64,000 nucleotides of DNA from Treponema sp. C6A8 (lineage in GTDB: Bacteria > Spirochaetota > Spirochaetia > Treponematales > Treponemataceae). The position numbers and the translations under genes were made by a program. Below the pieces are notes generated by a model, which saw nothing but the letters and a program-made list of their open reading frames with translations, did not search any database and was not told the origin of the DNA. Position 1 is the stretch's first letter; every line of letters starts with the position of its first letter. The stretch is from NCBI RefSeq assembly GCF_000619925.1, contig NZ_JHVB01000001.1, positions 682,001 through 746,000 on the forward strand, written 5' to 3'. Of this stretch, positions 36,198-44,180 are shown one piece after another.

Positions 36198-37505
36198 TCA
36201 GGACAAAATCCCGATTATTATTCTTATTACAAAAAGGCCTGCTACAACCCAGGTCATAGTTTCAACTTCTTTGATATGTCCGGTAAATGCCTTAATAAGT
36301 ACAAAAGACAAAATTCCAAAAAGGATTCCATCTGAAATACTTGAAGTACAAATCATCATAAGAACTGTAAGGAAAGCCGGTATTAACTCTGTATAGTCTG
36401 AATAATCAATATCCTTCATAGGAGCAATCATCATGCAGCCTACAAGAATAAGGGCTGACGAAGAAGCAGCAGCTGGAATCGAACCAAATATCGGTTCTAT
36501 AAACAGAGACAGAAGGAAGAGGATTCCGACGACAATTGTGGTAAGACCTGTGCGGCCACCTTCCGCAACTCCGGTTGAACTTTCAACAAAGGTTGTAATC
36601 GTAGAAGTTCCTAAAACGGCGCCGACAGTAGTTCCAATCGCATCAGACATCAAGGCTTCTGAAGTTCTCGGAATTGTGCCGTCTTCCTTTATCATGTTAG
36701 ATTTTCCAGCGCAGGCAATCAAAGTTCCGACAGTATTAAACATATCAACATATAAAAGAGTAAGCGTAATGATTATAAAATCTGAAATCGTTTTTTGATT
36801 TGTAAAAATCTCAGAAAATGAAAATTCACAGAAATAGGGACTTGCAGGAAGATAGCTGCCGCCAGCATATTTAGTAATACCCATAGGGATACCAAGGAGG
36901 GTCACAAGAAAGATTCCAACCAGAATTGCCCCCCGAACCTTCTTAACCATAAGAATACCGGTAATGATTACCCCAAGAATTGTCAAAAGCGGAGTTCCAA
37001 CAAACCAATGGGCATTAATTGCAGTAATAGTAGAAGAATGAGGAACAATTATGTTGCCGTTTTTTAAACCGATGTAAGCCACAAAAAGCCCGACACCAGC
37101 CCCTATTGCTTTTTTAAGTGTTGAAGGAATGCAGTTTACGATTGCCTCTCGCAAATTAGTAACAGTAAGAAGGATAAAAATAATGCCTTCCATAAGAACC
37201 GCTGTAAGGCCCCACTGCCAGGAATAGCCCATTGCATTACAGATAGTATAGGCAAACATGGCATTTACGCCCATGCTGGCAGAAAGCGCAAAAGGAAGAT
37301 TGGCATAAAAGCCCATTACAAAGCAGGAAATTGCAGATGCGATAGCCGTGGCGGCAAAAACTTTTGTAAAGTCCATACCGCAGGCAGAAAGGATAAGTGG
37401 ATTAACCGCAAGAATATACGCCATTGTCATAAAGGTTGACAGACCGGCAATAATCTCGGTTTTTACATCAGAGCCGCTTTCCTTAATATGAAAGAATTTT
37501 TCCAT
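36198..37505 (-). CDS. AzgA/NCS2-type purine permease
   Basis: 435 aa from ATG 37505 (MEKFFHIKESGSDVKTEIIA), a start characteristic of the AzgA/PbuG branch of nucleobase transporters. About 12-14 membrane segments; conserved GLSTFMTMAYILAVNP, MGVNAMFAYTICNAMG and STITTFVESSTGVAEGGRTG. The upstream frame to 37586 only translates a repeat element. Co-transcription with adenine deaminase makes adenine, hypoxanthine or guanine the likely substrate. TATTCT ends six bases before the ATG, so the transcript should be leaderless and leaves no room for a purine riboswitch. Confidence 0.87.
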   Translation of the reverse strand: MEKFFHIKESGSDVKTEIIAGLSTFMTMAYILAVNPLILSACGMDFTKVFAATAIASAISCFVMGFYANLPFALSASMGVNAMFAYTICNAMGYSWQWGLTAVLMEGIIFILLTVTNLREAIVNCIPSTLKKAIGAGVGLFVAYIGLKNGNIIVPHSSTITAINAHWFVGTPLLTILGVIITGILMVKKVRGAILVGIFLVTLLGIPMGITKYAGGSYLPASPYFCEFSFSEIFTNQKTISDFIIITLTLLYVDMFNTVGTLIACAGKSNMIKEDGTIPRTSEALMSDAIGTTVGAVLGTSTITTFVESSTGVAEGGRTGLTTIVVGILFLLSLFIEPIFGSIPAAASSSALILVGCMMIAPMKDIDYSDYTELIPAFLTVLMMICTSSISDGILFGILSFVLIKAFTGHIKEVETMTWVVAGLFVIRIIIGILS

Positions 37506-37511
37506 AGTTAA

Positions 37512-37517
37512 AGAATA
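37512..37517 (-). promoter_or_regulatory. -10 element (TATTCT) of leaderless purine permease operon
   Basis: TATTCT on the minus strand ends six bases before the ATG. A weak TTTATT lies 17 bases further upstream. The full family B repeat begins 12 bases beyond. Confidence 0.5.
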
Positions 37518-37551
37518 CACGGGGATTATCAAAAAATAAAGAAAAAAAACG

Positions 37552-37703
37552 GCCACAGATAAACACAGATGTCCACAGATTTGCAATGGTAAAAAAACAA
37601 CCTTACAACTTCAAAATCAACATCACCATTGCTTAACTTGCGCATAGCGCAAGTTGCAGGACTATCCATGTCCCATCCGTGCTAATCCGCGTTTATCCGT
37701 GTC
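37552..37703 (-). repeat. complete nested repeat: CACAGAT arms around two-hairpin core (family B)
   Basis: Left arm CACAGAT at 37554, 37564, 37574 (10-base period). Core in inverted orientation: GCAATGGT/ACCATTGC (37583-37590, 37625-37632) and AACTTGCGC-ATA-GCGCAAGTT (37635-37655). Right arm, inverted and slightly changed, ATCCATG, ATCCGTG, ATCCGCG, ATCCGTG at 37664, 37675, 37685, 37695. It fills the gap between guaB and the purine permease. Confidence 0.9.
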
Positions 37704-37710
37704 AAAAAAA

Positions 37711-39216
37711 CTAATTTGCCTTAATGCTGTTCTTTACGATTACGTCGTGAGCACCGCCCTCGCGGATAGAAGCAGAACTTACGCGAGTAATCTTTGCCTT
37801 CTGCTGAAGTTCAGGAATGCTGACAGCACCACAGTTACACATAGCGTGAATAACTTTGCTTGTTGTAAGAGTAACGTTATCGTGGAGTGAACCGGCATAA
37901 GGAACGTAAGAGTCTACGCCCTCTTCAAAAGCCATGCCTTTTTTACCGCCCAGATCATAGCGCTGCCAGTTGCGGGCACGGTTAGAACCTTCACCCCAGT
38001 ATTCCTTAACGTAGTTGCCGTTTACAATCAGCTTGTTAGTTGGCGATTCATCAAAGCGGGCAAAGTAGCGACCCAGCATTACAAAGTCAGCACCCATAGC
38101 CAGAGCCAGAGTGATATGATGGTCGTGAACAATACCGCCGTCCGAACAGATAGGAACGTAAATACCAGTTTTTTCGTAGTAAGCATCGCGGGCCTTAGCA
38201 ACCTCAACAGTAGCAGTAGCCTGACCGCGCCCAATACCCTTCTGCTCGCGGGTAATACAGATAGAACCGCCGCCAATACCAATTTTTACAAAGTCAGCAC
38301 CAGCTTCTGCAAGGAAGTTAAAGCCTTCTGCATCAACAACGTTACCTGCACCTACCTTTGCGTTAGGCCATTTAGCGTGAATGTCCTGCAAAGCGCGGCG
38401 CTGCCATTCTGTAAATCCTTCTGATGAGTCCAGAGTCATTACATCAACACCAGCCTTTAAAAGAGCAGGAACACGTTCCATATAATCGCGGGTATTGATA
38501 CCTGCCCCTACGATATAGCGTTTTTTAGAATCCAAGAGCTCAAGAGGATGTTCTGTGTGGCTTGCAGCATCCTTACGGAATACCAGGTACAAAAGATTTC
38601 CTTTTTTATCAACAACAGGAAGCTGATTGATTTTGTGAGCCCAAATCAAATCATTAGCTTCTTCAAGAGTGATGCTGTCTTCTGCCTTTACAAGGTCCTT
38701 GAGAGGAGTCATATATTCGCTTACTTTAGCGTCAGGAGCGCAGTGATTAATTCTGAAGTCGCGCTCAGTGATAATTCCCAAAAGCTTACCGTTGGCAGAA
38801 CCGTCTTCTGTTACAGCAACAGTAGAGTGGCCTGTTACTTCAATCAAAGAAACAAGCTCAGTCAAAGTCTGGTCAGGACGGATATTAGTATCAGAAGAAA
38901 CAAAACCAGCCTTATAGTCCTTTACGCGGGCAACCATGGCAGCCTGATTTTCAATAGTCTGTGAACCAAAAATGAAGGAGATTCCACCCTCTTTTGCAAG
39001 AGCAACTGCAAGCTTATCATCAGAAACTGCCTGCATAACCGCACTTACCATCGGAATATTCATTGTAAGCGGGCACTTTTCGCCGTTTTTCTTGTTGTAG
39101 CGGACTACCGGAGTCTGCAAAGAAACATTTGCAGGGATACAATCAGGGCCAGTATAGCCCGGAACCAACAGATACTCATCAAAAGTGTGGGATTCTTCTT
39201 CAAAAAAATATGCCAT
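37711..39216 (-). CDS. guaB: IMP dehydrogenase, Tritrichomonas-like type
   Basis: 501 aa. Oxidises IMP to XMP with NAD, the committed step to guanine nucleotides. N-terminal [11 protein letters not shown], two CBS domains inserted about residues 105-225, catalytic loop [20 protein letters not shown] with the nucleophilic Cys, and the flap ARNWQRYD with the Arg-Tyr pair. The segments [39 protein letters not shown] and [17 protein letters not shown] are closer, from memory, to IMP dehydrogenase of the protozoan Tritrichomonas foetus than to common bacterial enzymes. AAGAGGTAACGTA is a strong Shine-Dalgarno. It is divergent from hydG. Confidence 0.93.
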   Translation of the reverse strand: MAYFFEEESHTFDEYLLVPGYTGPDCIPANVSLQTPVVRYNKKNGEKCPLTMNIPMVSAVMQAVSDDKLAVALAKEGGISFIFGSQTIENQAAMVARVKDYKAGFVSSDTNIRPDQTLTELVSLIEVTGHSTVAVTEDGSANGKLLGIITERDFRINHCAPDAKVSEYMTPLKDLVKAEDSITLEEANDLIWAHKINQLPVVDKKGNLLYLVFRKDAASHTEHPLELLDSKKRYIVGAGINTRDYMERVPALLKAGVDVMTLDSSEGFTEWQRRALQDIHAKWPNAKVGAGNVVDAEGFNFLAEAGADFVKIGIGGGSICITREQKGIGRGQATATVEVAKARDAYYEKTGIYVPICSDGGIVHDHHITLALAMGADFVMLGRYFARFDESPTNKLIVNGNYVKEYWGEGSNRARNWQRYDLGGKKGMAFEEGVDSYVPYAGSLHDNVTLTTSKVIHAMCNCGAVSIPELQQKAKITRVSSASIREGGAHDVIVKNSIKAN

Positions 39217-39243
39217 TACGTTACCTCTTTTATTTAATCGAAC

Positions 39244-39272
39244 ATTCTAGTAGAAAATAACATTTTTTACAA
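39244..39272 (-). promoter_or_regulatory. sigma70 promoter of guaB with a normal leader
   Basis: TTGTAA, 17-base spacer, TAGAAT, giving a leader of roughly 20-30 bases that contains the AGAGGT Shine-Dalgarno. It contrasts with the leaderless promoter of divergent hydG. Confidence 0.6.
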
Positions 39273-39278
39273 CTTCAT

Positions 39279-39307
39279 TTGCTCACTTTTCCATAATATG
39301 CTATTCT
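39279..39307 (+). promoter_or_regulatory. sigma70 promoter of hydG, leaderless layout
   Basis: TTGCTC, 17-base spacer, TATTCT, then exactly seven bases (TAGCGCC) to the ATG. There is no Shine-Dalgarno. Confidence 0.65.
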
Positions 39308-39314
39308 TAGCGCC

Positions 39315-40835
39315 ATGAATAAGGTTTCCGATTGGGTAAAGGCACAAATCAAGCAGGATGAAATTGACCGCTACATGGAAGGCGGTAAAGACTTTATTGA
39401 CGACGATTACATAAACCGCACGCTGGCAGAAAATGCCATTAATATAGAAAGAAAACGAGTAGAAGACATCCTTCAGAAGGCCCTCGACATCGAACTTATG
39501 GACGATGCCGACGTTGCTGCTCTCTGTAACATAAAAGATTCCGAACTTCGCGCCCTTGTTTTTAAGGCCGCAGAAGAAATCAAACAGAAAGTTTACGACA
39601 ACCGCATTGTAATGTTTGCCCCGCTCTACTTAAGTTCAAAATGCGTAAACGCCTGCCGCTACTGCGGATTCCGCTCAGACAACAAAGAACAGAAACGCTC
39701 GGTACTTACTCAGGCAGAAGTTGAAAAAGAAACTCACGTACTGGCTTCTAAAATCGGACACAAGCGACTTGTAATTGTATTTGGCGAACACCCCGAATCA
39801 AATGCAGACTACATTGCAGACTGCATGAAAACCATTTATTCAGTAAAAGACAAGGTTCGTAACGGCTGGGGACAGATTCGCCGCGTAAACGTAAACGCCG
39901 CCCCAATGAGCATTGCAGATTTACGAAAGCTCAACGATGCCGGAATCGGAACCTTTCAGGTTTTCCAGGAAACTTACGACCACAAAATATACGCTCAGAT
40001 GCACCCTGCAAATACTCTTAAGGAAAATTACCAGTGGCGTCTTTACGCACACCACCGCGCAATGGAAGCCGGTATAGACGATGTTGCAATCGGCTGTCTT
40101 TTTGGGCTTGCAGACTGGCGATTTGACGTAATGGGAATGGTTGCCCACGCCCGCGACCTGGAAAAACATTTTGGACTAGGCCCTCACACACTTTCTGTTC
40201 CCCGTCTGGAAAAGGCAATCGGCACAAACTTCAGCTTTATTAAAAACTGGGTTAGTGATGAAGATTTCAAATACCTTGTAGCAGTTCTCCGCGTTGCAAT
40301 TCCATACGCAGGCCTTATCGTAACAAACCGCGAAAAGCCGGAAACTATCCGCCAGCTTTCAAACATCATCACCCAGCGCGATGCAGACAGCCGAATCGGG
40401 CTCCGCGCCTATTCAGAAGCATACCGACAGGGTCTCAACTCCGCCGCCGACTGCCAGAAGCTTGACACCGCCCAGTTTGAACTTGGCGACACCCGAAGCC
40501 TTGATGCCGTTATCCGCGAAGCCGCTCAGCTGGGCCACATAGTTTCTTTCTGTACCGCCGGTTACCGCTGCGGCCGCACAGGCAAAAAAATTATGACTCT
40601 TCTTCGTAACGGAACTGAAGGCTGTTTCTGCAAACTCAACGCTGTACTCACATTCCAGGAATGGCTGGACGATTTTGCAAGCGAAGAAACCCGCCGTATC
40701 GGCATGGACCTTATTGCCCGCGAAATGGAAGAAATCCGCGGCAAAGTTCCTGGCACCTATCCGCAGGCGCTCTTTATGAATTTTAACGCCAGCTATCAGA
40801 AGCTGCTGCAGGGGGAAAGGGATTTGTATTTTTAG
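39315..40835 (+). CDS. hydG: [FeFe]-hydrogenase maturase HydG (tyrosine lyase)
   Basis: 506 aa radical-SAM enzyme that cleaves tyrosine to supply CO and cyanide ligands for the hydrogenase H-cluster. The SAM cluster motif CVNACRYCGF (about residues 112-121) and the C-terminal second cluster, CTAGYRCGRTG followed by CFCKLNA, identify HydG rather than ThiH. It is a little longer than usual at the N-terminus. First gene of hydG-hydF-hydE; a family A repeat begins at the last bases of its stop codon and separates it from hydF. Confidence 0.94.
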   Translation: MNKVSDWVKAQIKQDEIDRYMEGGKDFIDDDYINRTLAENAINIERKRVEDILQKALDIELMDDADVAALCNIKDSELRALVFKAAEEIKQKVYDNRIVMFAPLYLSSKCVNACRYCGFRSDNKEQKRSVLTQAEVEKETHVLASKIGHKRLVIVFGEHPESNADYIADCMKTIYSVKDKVRNGWGQIRRVNVNAAPMSIADLRKLNDAGIGTFQVFQETYDHKIYAQMHPANTLKENYQWRLYAHHRAMEAGIDDVAIGCLFGLADWRFDVMGMVAHARDLEKHFGLGPHTLSVPRLEKAIGTNFSFIKNWVSDEDFKYLVAVLRVAIPYAGLIVTNREKPETIRQLSNIITQRDADSRIGLRAYSEAYRQGLNSAADCQKLDTAQFELGDTRSLDAVIREAAQLGHIVSFCTAGYRCGRTGKKIMTLLRNGTEGCFCKLNAVLTFQEWLDDFASEETRRIGMDLIAREMEEIRGKVPGTYPQALFMNFNASYQKLLQGERDLYF

Positions 40836-40908
40836 GGGAAAGCCTTCCCCTGACTCGCACTTCGTTGCTCGCCACCCCTTCTAGCGGGGAGAGCCCCGCA
40901 ACACCCCC
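40834..40908 (+). repeat. GC-rich two-hairpin repeat, copy 2 (family A), inside the hyd operon
   Basis: AGGGGAA-AGCC-TTCCCCT (40834-40851), linker with CGCACTTCGTTGCTCGCC and ACCCCTTC, then GCGGGG-AGAG-CCCCGC (40884-40899) and AACACCCCC. Its first base overlaps the hydG stop codon, and it ends just before the hydF Shine-Dalgarno. Confidence 0.9.
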
Positions 40909-40921
40909 AAGGAGACTTACA

Positions 40922-42145
40922 ATGTCAGATAACACTACACCGCTTTCAGAATCATTACACATTGTAATTGCCGGCAACACGAACGCCGGTAAATCTTCTC
41001 TTTTTAACGCACTCTTTCGTAACAATGTTGCAGTAGTTTCTTCCGCTCCCGGAACAACGACAGACCCTGTAACCCGTAAAATTGAACTTTCAAACCTGGG
41101 ACCTTGTTCAATCACAGATACCGCAGGACTTGATGACACGACAGAACTCGGTGCTCAACGCATAAAAAAATCACATTCAAGAATTACAACAGCAGATTTA
41201 GTGCTTTTCGCGACTCCGGCTAACATCAGTCTTACAGAGGACGAAAAAACTTTGCTGTCTGAACTTACAAAAAGCAAAATTCCTCTAATTGCTATTTTTA
41301 CTTTTGATGACAAAAAAGATTCTGAAATATTCAAACAAAAAGAAAACTTCTTCAAAAATGCCGGATGCAAAACAGCTGTTTTTTCCTCCTCAAAAAATAC
41401 CGCCGAGCACGTTTCAAAAATCTACAAATTAATAGAAGAAAGTGATTCAAAAATCGCGCGGGAACTTACACCGGTAGAAGGCATTGTCCGCCCCGGCTCA
41501 ACAGTAATTCTTGTTACCCCGATAGATTCAGCAGCCCCAAAAGGCCGCCTCATTCTTCCTCAGATAGAAACTCTCCGAGATCTTTTAGACCACGACTGCA
41601 AGGCATTTGTAGTAAAAGAAAACGGCTTAGAAAGCGCCCTGAAAATTCTTAAAAATCCCCCTGATTTAGTAATTACAGACAGCCAGGCATTTGCCCAGGT
41701 TGCAAAGATTCTTCCGCCAGAGCAGCCTCTTACTTCTTTTTCAATTCTCTTTGCCCGCAAAAAAGGCGATTTTGAATATTTTATGAAGTCACTTTCTGTT
41801 CTGGAAAATTTCCCGGACGGTGGCAAAGTTCTTATTATGGAAGCCTGCGCCCATCACCAGAAAGACGATGATATAGGCACTGTAAAAATCCCTAATATTT
41901 TTAAGAAGAAAATCTGCGCAGGCGGAAAATCTGTTACTTTTGAATGGAGCCGTGAAATCCCGGAAAACATAAAAGACTGCACCCTTGTAATTCACTGCGG
42001 AGCCTGCATGATTACCCAGAAAACAATGCTTGAACGCACCTCTCTCCTAAAATCAGAAGGAATCCCCGTAATAAACTACGGCCTCTTTTTAGCCTGGGCA
42101 AACGGACTTCTTCCAAGGGCAATAGAACCTGTCACAAAAGTATGA
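40922..42145 (+). CDS. hydF: [FeFe]-hydrogenase maturase HydF (GTPase/scaffold)
   Basis: 407 aa from ATG 40922 with Shine-Dalgarno AAGGAG eight bases upstream; a longer frame to 40865 only translates the repeat. N-terminal GTPase domain with G1 GNTNAGKSSLFNA, G3 DTAGLDD and a variant G4 (FTFDDKKD instead of NKxD), a dimerisation domain, and the C-terminal cluster domain with MEACAHHQ and HCGACM. HydF carries the 2Fe subcluster precursor to the hydrogenase. Its last four bases overlap hydE (ATGA). Confidence 0.94.
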   Translation: MSDNTTPLSESLHIVIAGNTNAGKSSLFNALFRNNVAVVSSAPGTTTDPVTRKIELSNLGPCSITDTAGLDDTTELGAQRIKKSHSRITTADLVLFATPANISLTEDEKTLLSELTKSKIPLIAIFTFDDKKDSEIFKQKENFFKNAGCKTAVFSSSKNTAEHVSKIYKLIEESDSKIARELTPVEGIVRPGSTVILVTPIDSAAPKGRLILPQIETLRDLLDHDCKAFVVKENGLESALKILKNPPDLVITDSQAFAQVAKILPPEQPLTSFSILFARKKGDFEYFMKSLSVLENFPDGGKVLIMEACAHHQKDDDIGTVKIPNIFKKKICAGGKSVTFEWSREIPENIKDCTLVIHCGACMITQKTMLERTSLLKSEGIPVINYGLFLAWANGLLPRAIEPVTKV

Positions 42146-43218
42146 GTATACAAAACAAAATCGACAGTCTTCAGTCTTCTCTACCCACACCCGCAGAACT
42201 TGCTTTATTAATAGAAGAATTAAACTCCTCCGACGAGGAAAGCCTAAAATATCTTTTTACTACTGCCCGAAAACTTACCGAAGATACTTACGGCAAAAAT
42301 GTTTATATCCGTGGCCTTATAGAATTTTCAAATTACTGCAAGAATAACTGCTACTACTGCGGAATCAGAAAAGACAACAAAAACGTAGACCGCTACCGCC
42401 TTACAAGAGAAGAAATTTTAGAATGCTGCAAGCAGGGTTATGAACTGGGCTTCAGAACTTTTGTACTGCAAAGCGGAGAAGATGATTTTTATTCCGCAGA
42501 CGACATTGCAAAAATTACATCTGAAATTAAAAACGCCCACCCCGACTGTGCCGTCACCCTTTCTCTTGGTGAAAAATCACGAAGCGAATACGAACTTTTC
42601 CGCCGCGCTGGTGCCGACCGCTATCTTTTACGCCACGAAAGTGCCGACTGCACACATTACAAAAAACTTAAGCCGCCTCAGCTTGTTTTTGAAAACCGAA
42701 TGCGCTGCTTAAAGGAATTAAAGGAACTTGGATTTCAGACAGGAGCCGGTTTTATGGTAGGTTCCCCCTTCCAGACCTTTGAATCACTTGCAAAAGATTT
42801 GCTTTTCCTAAAAGAATTTCAGCCCCACATGGTAGGAATAGGTCCTTTCATTCCCCATCACGCAACGCCTTTTAAAGACTTTGCCCAGGGAAGTGTAAAA
42901 CTAACTTTAATAATGCTTGCCCTTACCCGCCTCACTCTGCCTCACGCCCTTATTCCAGCCACCACAGCTCTAGGCACCGCAGACCCGCTCGGCCGCGAAA
43001 AAGGCTTACAGGCAGGCGCAAACGTCGTAATGCCAAATCTCTCCCCCGTCAGCGTCCGCAAAAAATACGAACTCTACGAAAACAAAATCTGCACCTCCAG
43101 CGAAGCCGCCGAGTGCATAGAATGCCTGAAACGCCGCCTCTCCACCATCGACCGCCACATCGTCACCGACCGCGGAGACTACTGTTCTAAACGTTCAACA
43201 AAGGATTTGCCCCAGTAG
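42142..43218 (+). CDS. hydE: [FeFe]-hydrogenase maturase HydE
   Basis: 358 aa radical-SAM enzyme acting with HydG and HydF in H-cluster assembly. CKNNCYYCGIRKDN (about 68-81) is the SAM cluster motif; LQSGEDDF, LSLGEKS and RHESAD are family segments. Translationally coupled to hydF. Odd point: after TDRGDY, where HydE proteins often end, the frame runs on (CSKRSTKDLPQ) through the 3' end of the convergent glycosyltransferase gene, a 40-base tail-to-tail overlap. The natural stop may have been lost at a rearrangement junction. Confidence 0.93.
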   Translation: MSIQNKIDSLQSSLPTPAELALLIEELNSSDEESLKYLFTTARKLTEDTYGKNVYIRGLIEFSNYCKNNCYYCGIRKDNKNVDRYRLTREEILECCKQGYELGFRTFVLQSGEDDFYSADDIAKITSEIKNAHPDCAVTLSLGEKSRSEYELFRRAGADRYLLRHESADCTHYKKLKPPQLVFENRMRCLKELKELGFQTGAGFMVGSPFQTFESLAKDLLFLKEFQPHMVGIGPFIPHHATPFKDFAQGSVKLTLIMLALTRLTLPHALIPATTALGTADPLGREKGLQAGANVVMPNLSPVSVRKKYELYENKICTSSEAAECIECLKRRLSTIDRHIVTDRGDYCSKRSTKDLPQ

Positions 43219-44168
43219 TCGCAGAGCATTTGGCGGGCAGCGGCCTGAAGTTCCGGGATAACAGTTTCTTTTAGCTGCTGAAGGTTATTTAATAGATAAT
43301 ATGATGTCATTTTGCGGATATGATTTACTTCTTCATCGCTGAGTTTGCCGGGATTTTCTTTTATCCATTCAGAAATTACAGTAAAAACGCTTGCGGCCGA
43401 ACAGACCATTTTCCATTTGTGCAGACTGTCTATTTTACGGGCACTTGTCATTCCGGTATTTACACGATATCGATAAACTTTTTCTTCAATTCCCTTATAA
43501 GATTTTGCATACTGAACGATGAAGAAAAATAAAAGCACATCATCTGCCATATTGCATTCTGTATAAGGAATATGTTCGTAAGCCTTCTGCCAGATTTCAT
43601 GCTTAATCAGTTTTCCCCAGGTATTTGCAGTAAAAGCACCATCTAAAAGCCATTTCATTAAGATTTTTCTTCCATTAATTTCGCCGTAAAAGATTTTTCC
43701 ATAGCGATTTTCTGGGGTTGGAATAAAAGAGCCGCTTTTATCATAATAACCGGCGGTGCTTGTTCCGTGAATGATGTCATATTCACCGGCAGAGAACAAA
43801 GCTTTTAATGCCCCGGCTTCCATTTCATCATCACTGTCACATTGAGTCATATAGATTCCACGAGCTTCATACATAAGAGTTCGCCGGACTTCAATTAAAC
43901 CGCGGTTTTCTTTAAGCTCGATAAATCGGATTGGAATCAATTGAAGATGATTTTCTTTTCTATATTTTTCAGATTCTTTCCGGGCAAGTTTTATAATCTT
44001 TTTTGCACTATGCCCTTCTGAATCCTTTCCGGGACTTGCATCACTAACTACGACAATTTCAAAAGAATCAAAATTCTGCGTATAAACAGAACGCAAGCAC
44101 TGAGATAAATATTTCTCAGTGTTATAAACTGGAATACAGACTGAAATTAAGAGATTTTGTAATTCCAT
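43179..44168 (-). CDS. family 2 glycosyltransferase
   Basis: 329 aa. GT-A fold start LISVCIPVYNTEKYLSQCLR, the nucleotide-binding EIVVVSDASPG, and the metal-binding CDSDDEME (about residue 113) give a GT2 enzyme, probably cytoplasmic, using a nucleotide sugar to modify surface polysaccharide or glycolipid. The acceptor cannot be read. It starts 12 bases after the lipoprotein gene and may be co-transcribed with it. No clear Shine-Dalgarno. The 3' end overlaps hydE by 40 bases on the other strand. Confidence 0.82.
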   Translation of the reverse strand: MELQNLLISVCIPVYNTEKYLSQCLRSVYTQNFDSFEIVVVSDASPGKDSEGHSAKKIIKLARKESEKYRKENHLQLIPIRFIELKENRGLIEVRRTLMYEARGIYMTQCDSDDEMEAGALKALFSAGEYDIIHGTSTAGYYDKSGSFIPTPENRYGKIFYGEINGRKILMKWLLDGAFTANTWGKLIKHEIWQKAYEHIPYTECNMADDVLLFFFIVQYAKSYKGIEEKVYRYRVNTGMTSARKIDSLHKWKMVCSAASVFTVISEWIKENPGKLSDEEVNHIRKMTSYYLLNNLQQLKETVIPELQAAARQMLCDYWGKSFVERLEQ

Positions 44169-44180
44169 TTTATGCGATTA

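Noticed and set aside
37506..37551. Purine riboswitch upstream of the permease/adenine deaminase operon
   Set aside because: The predicted leader is zero to one base, and no conserved purine-aptamer core is visible.
40865..40921. Upstream in-frame start for hydF
   Set aside because: The extra residues come from the GC-rich repeat; a strong AAGGAG site precedes ATG 40922, where HydF similarity begins.
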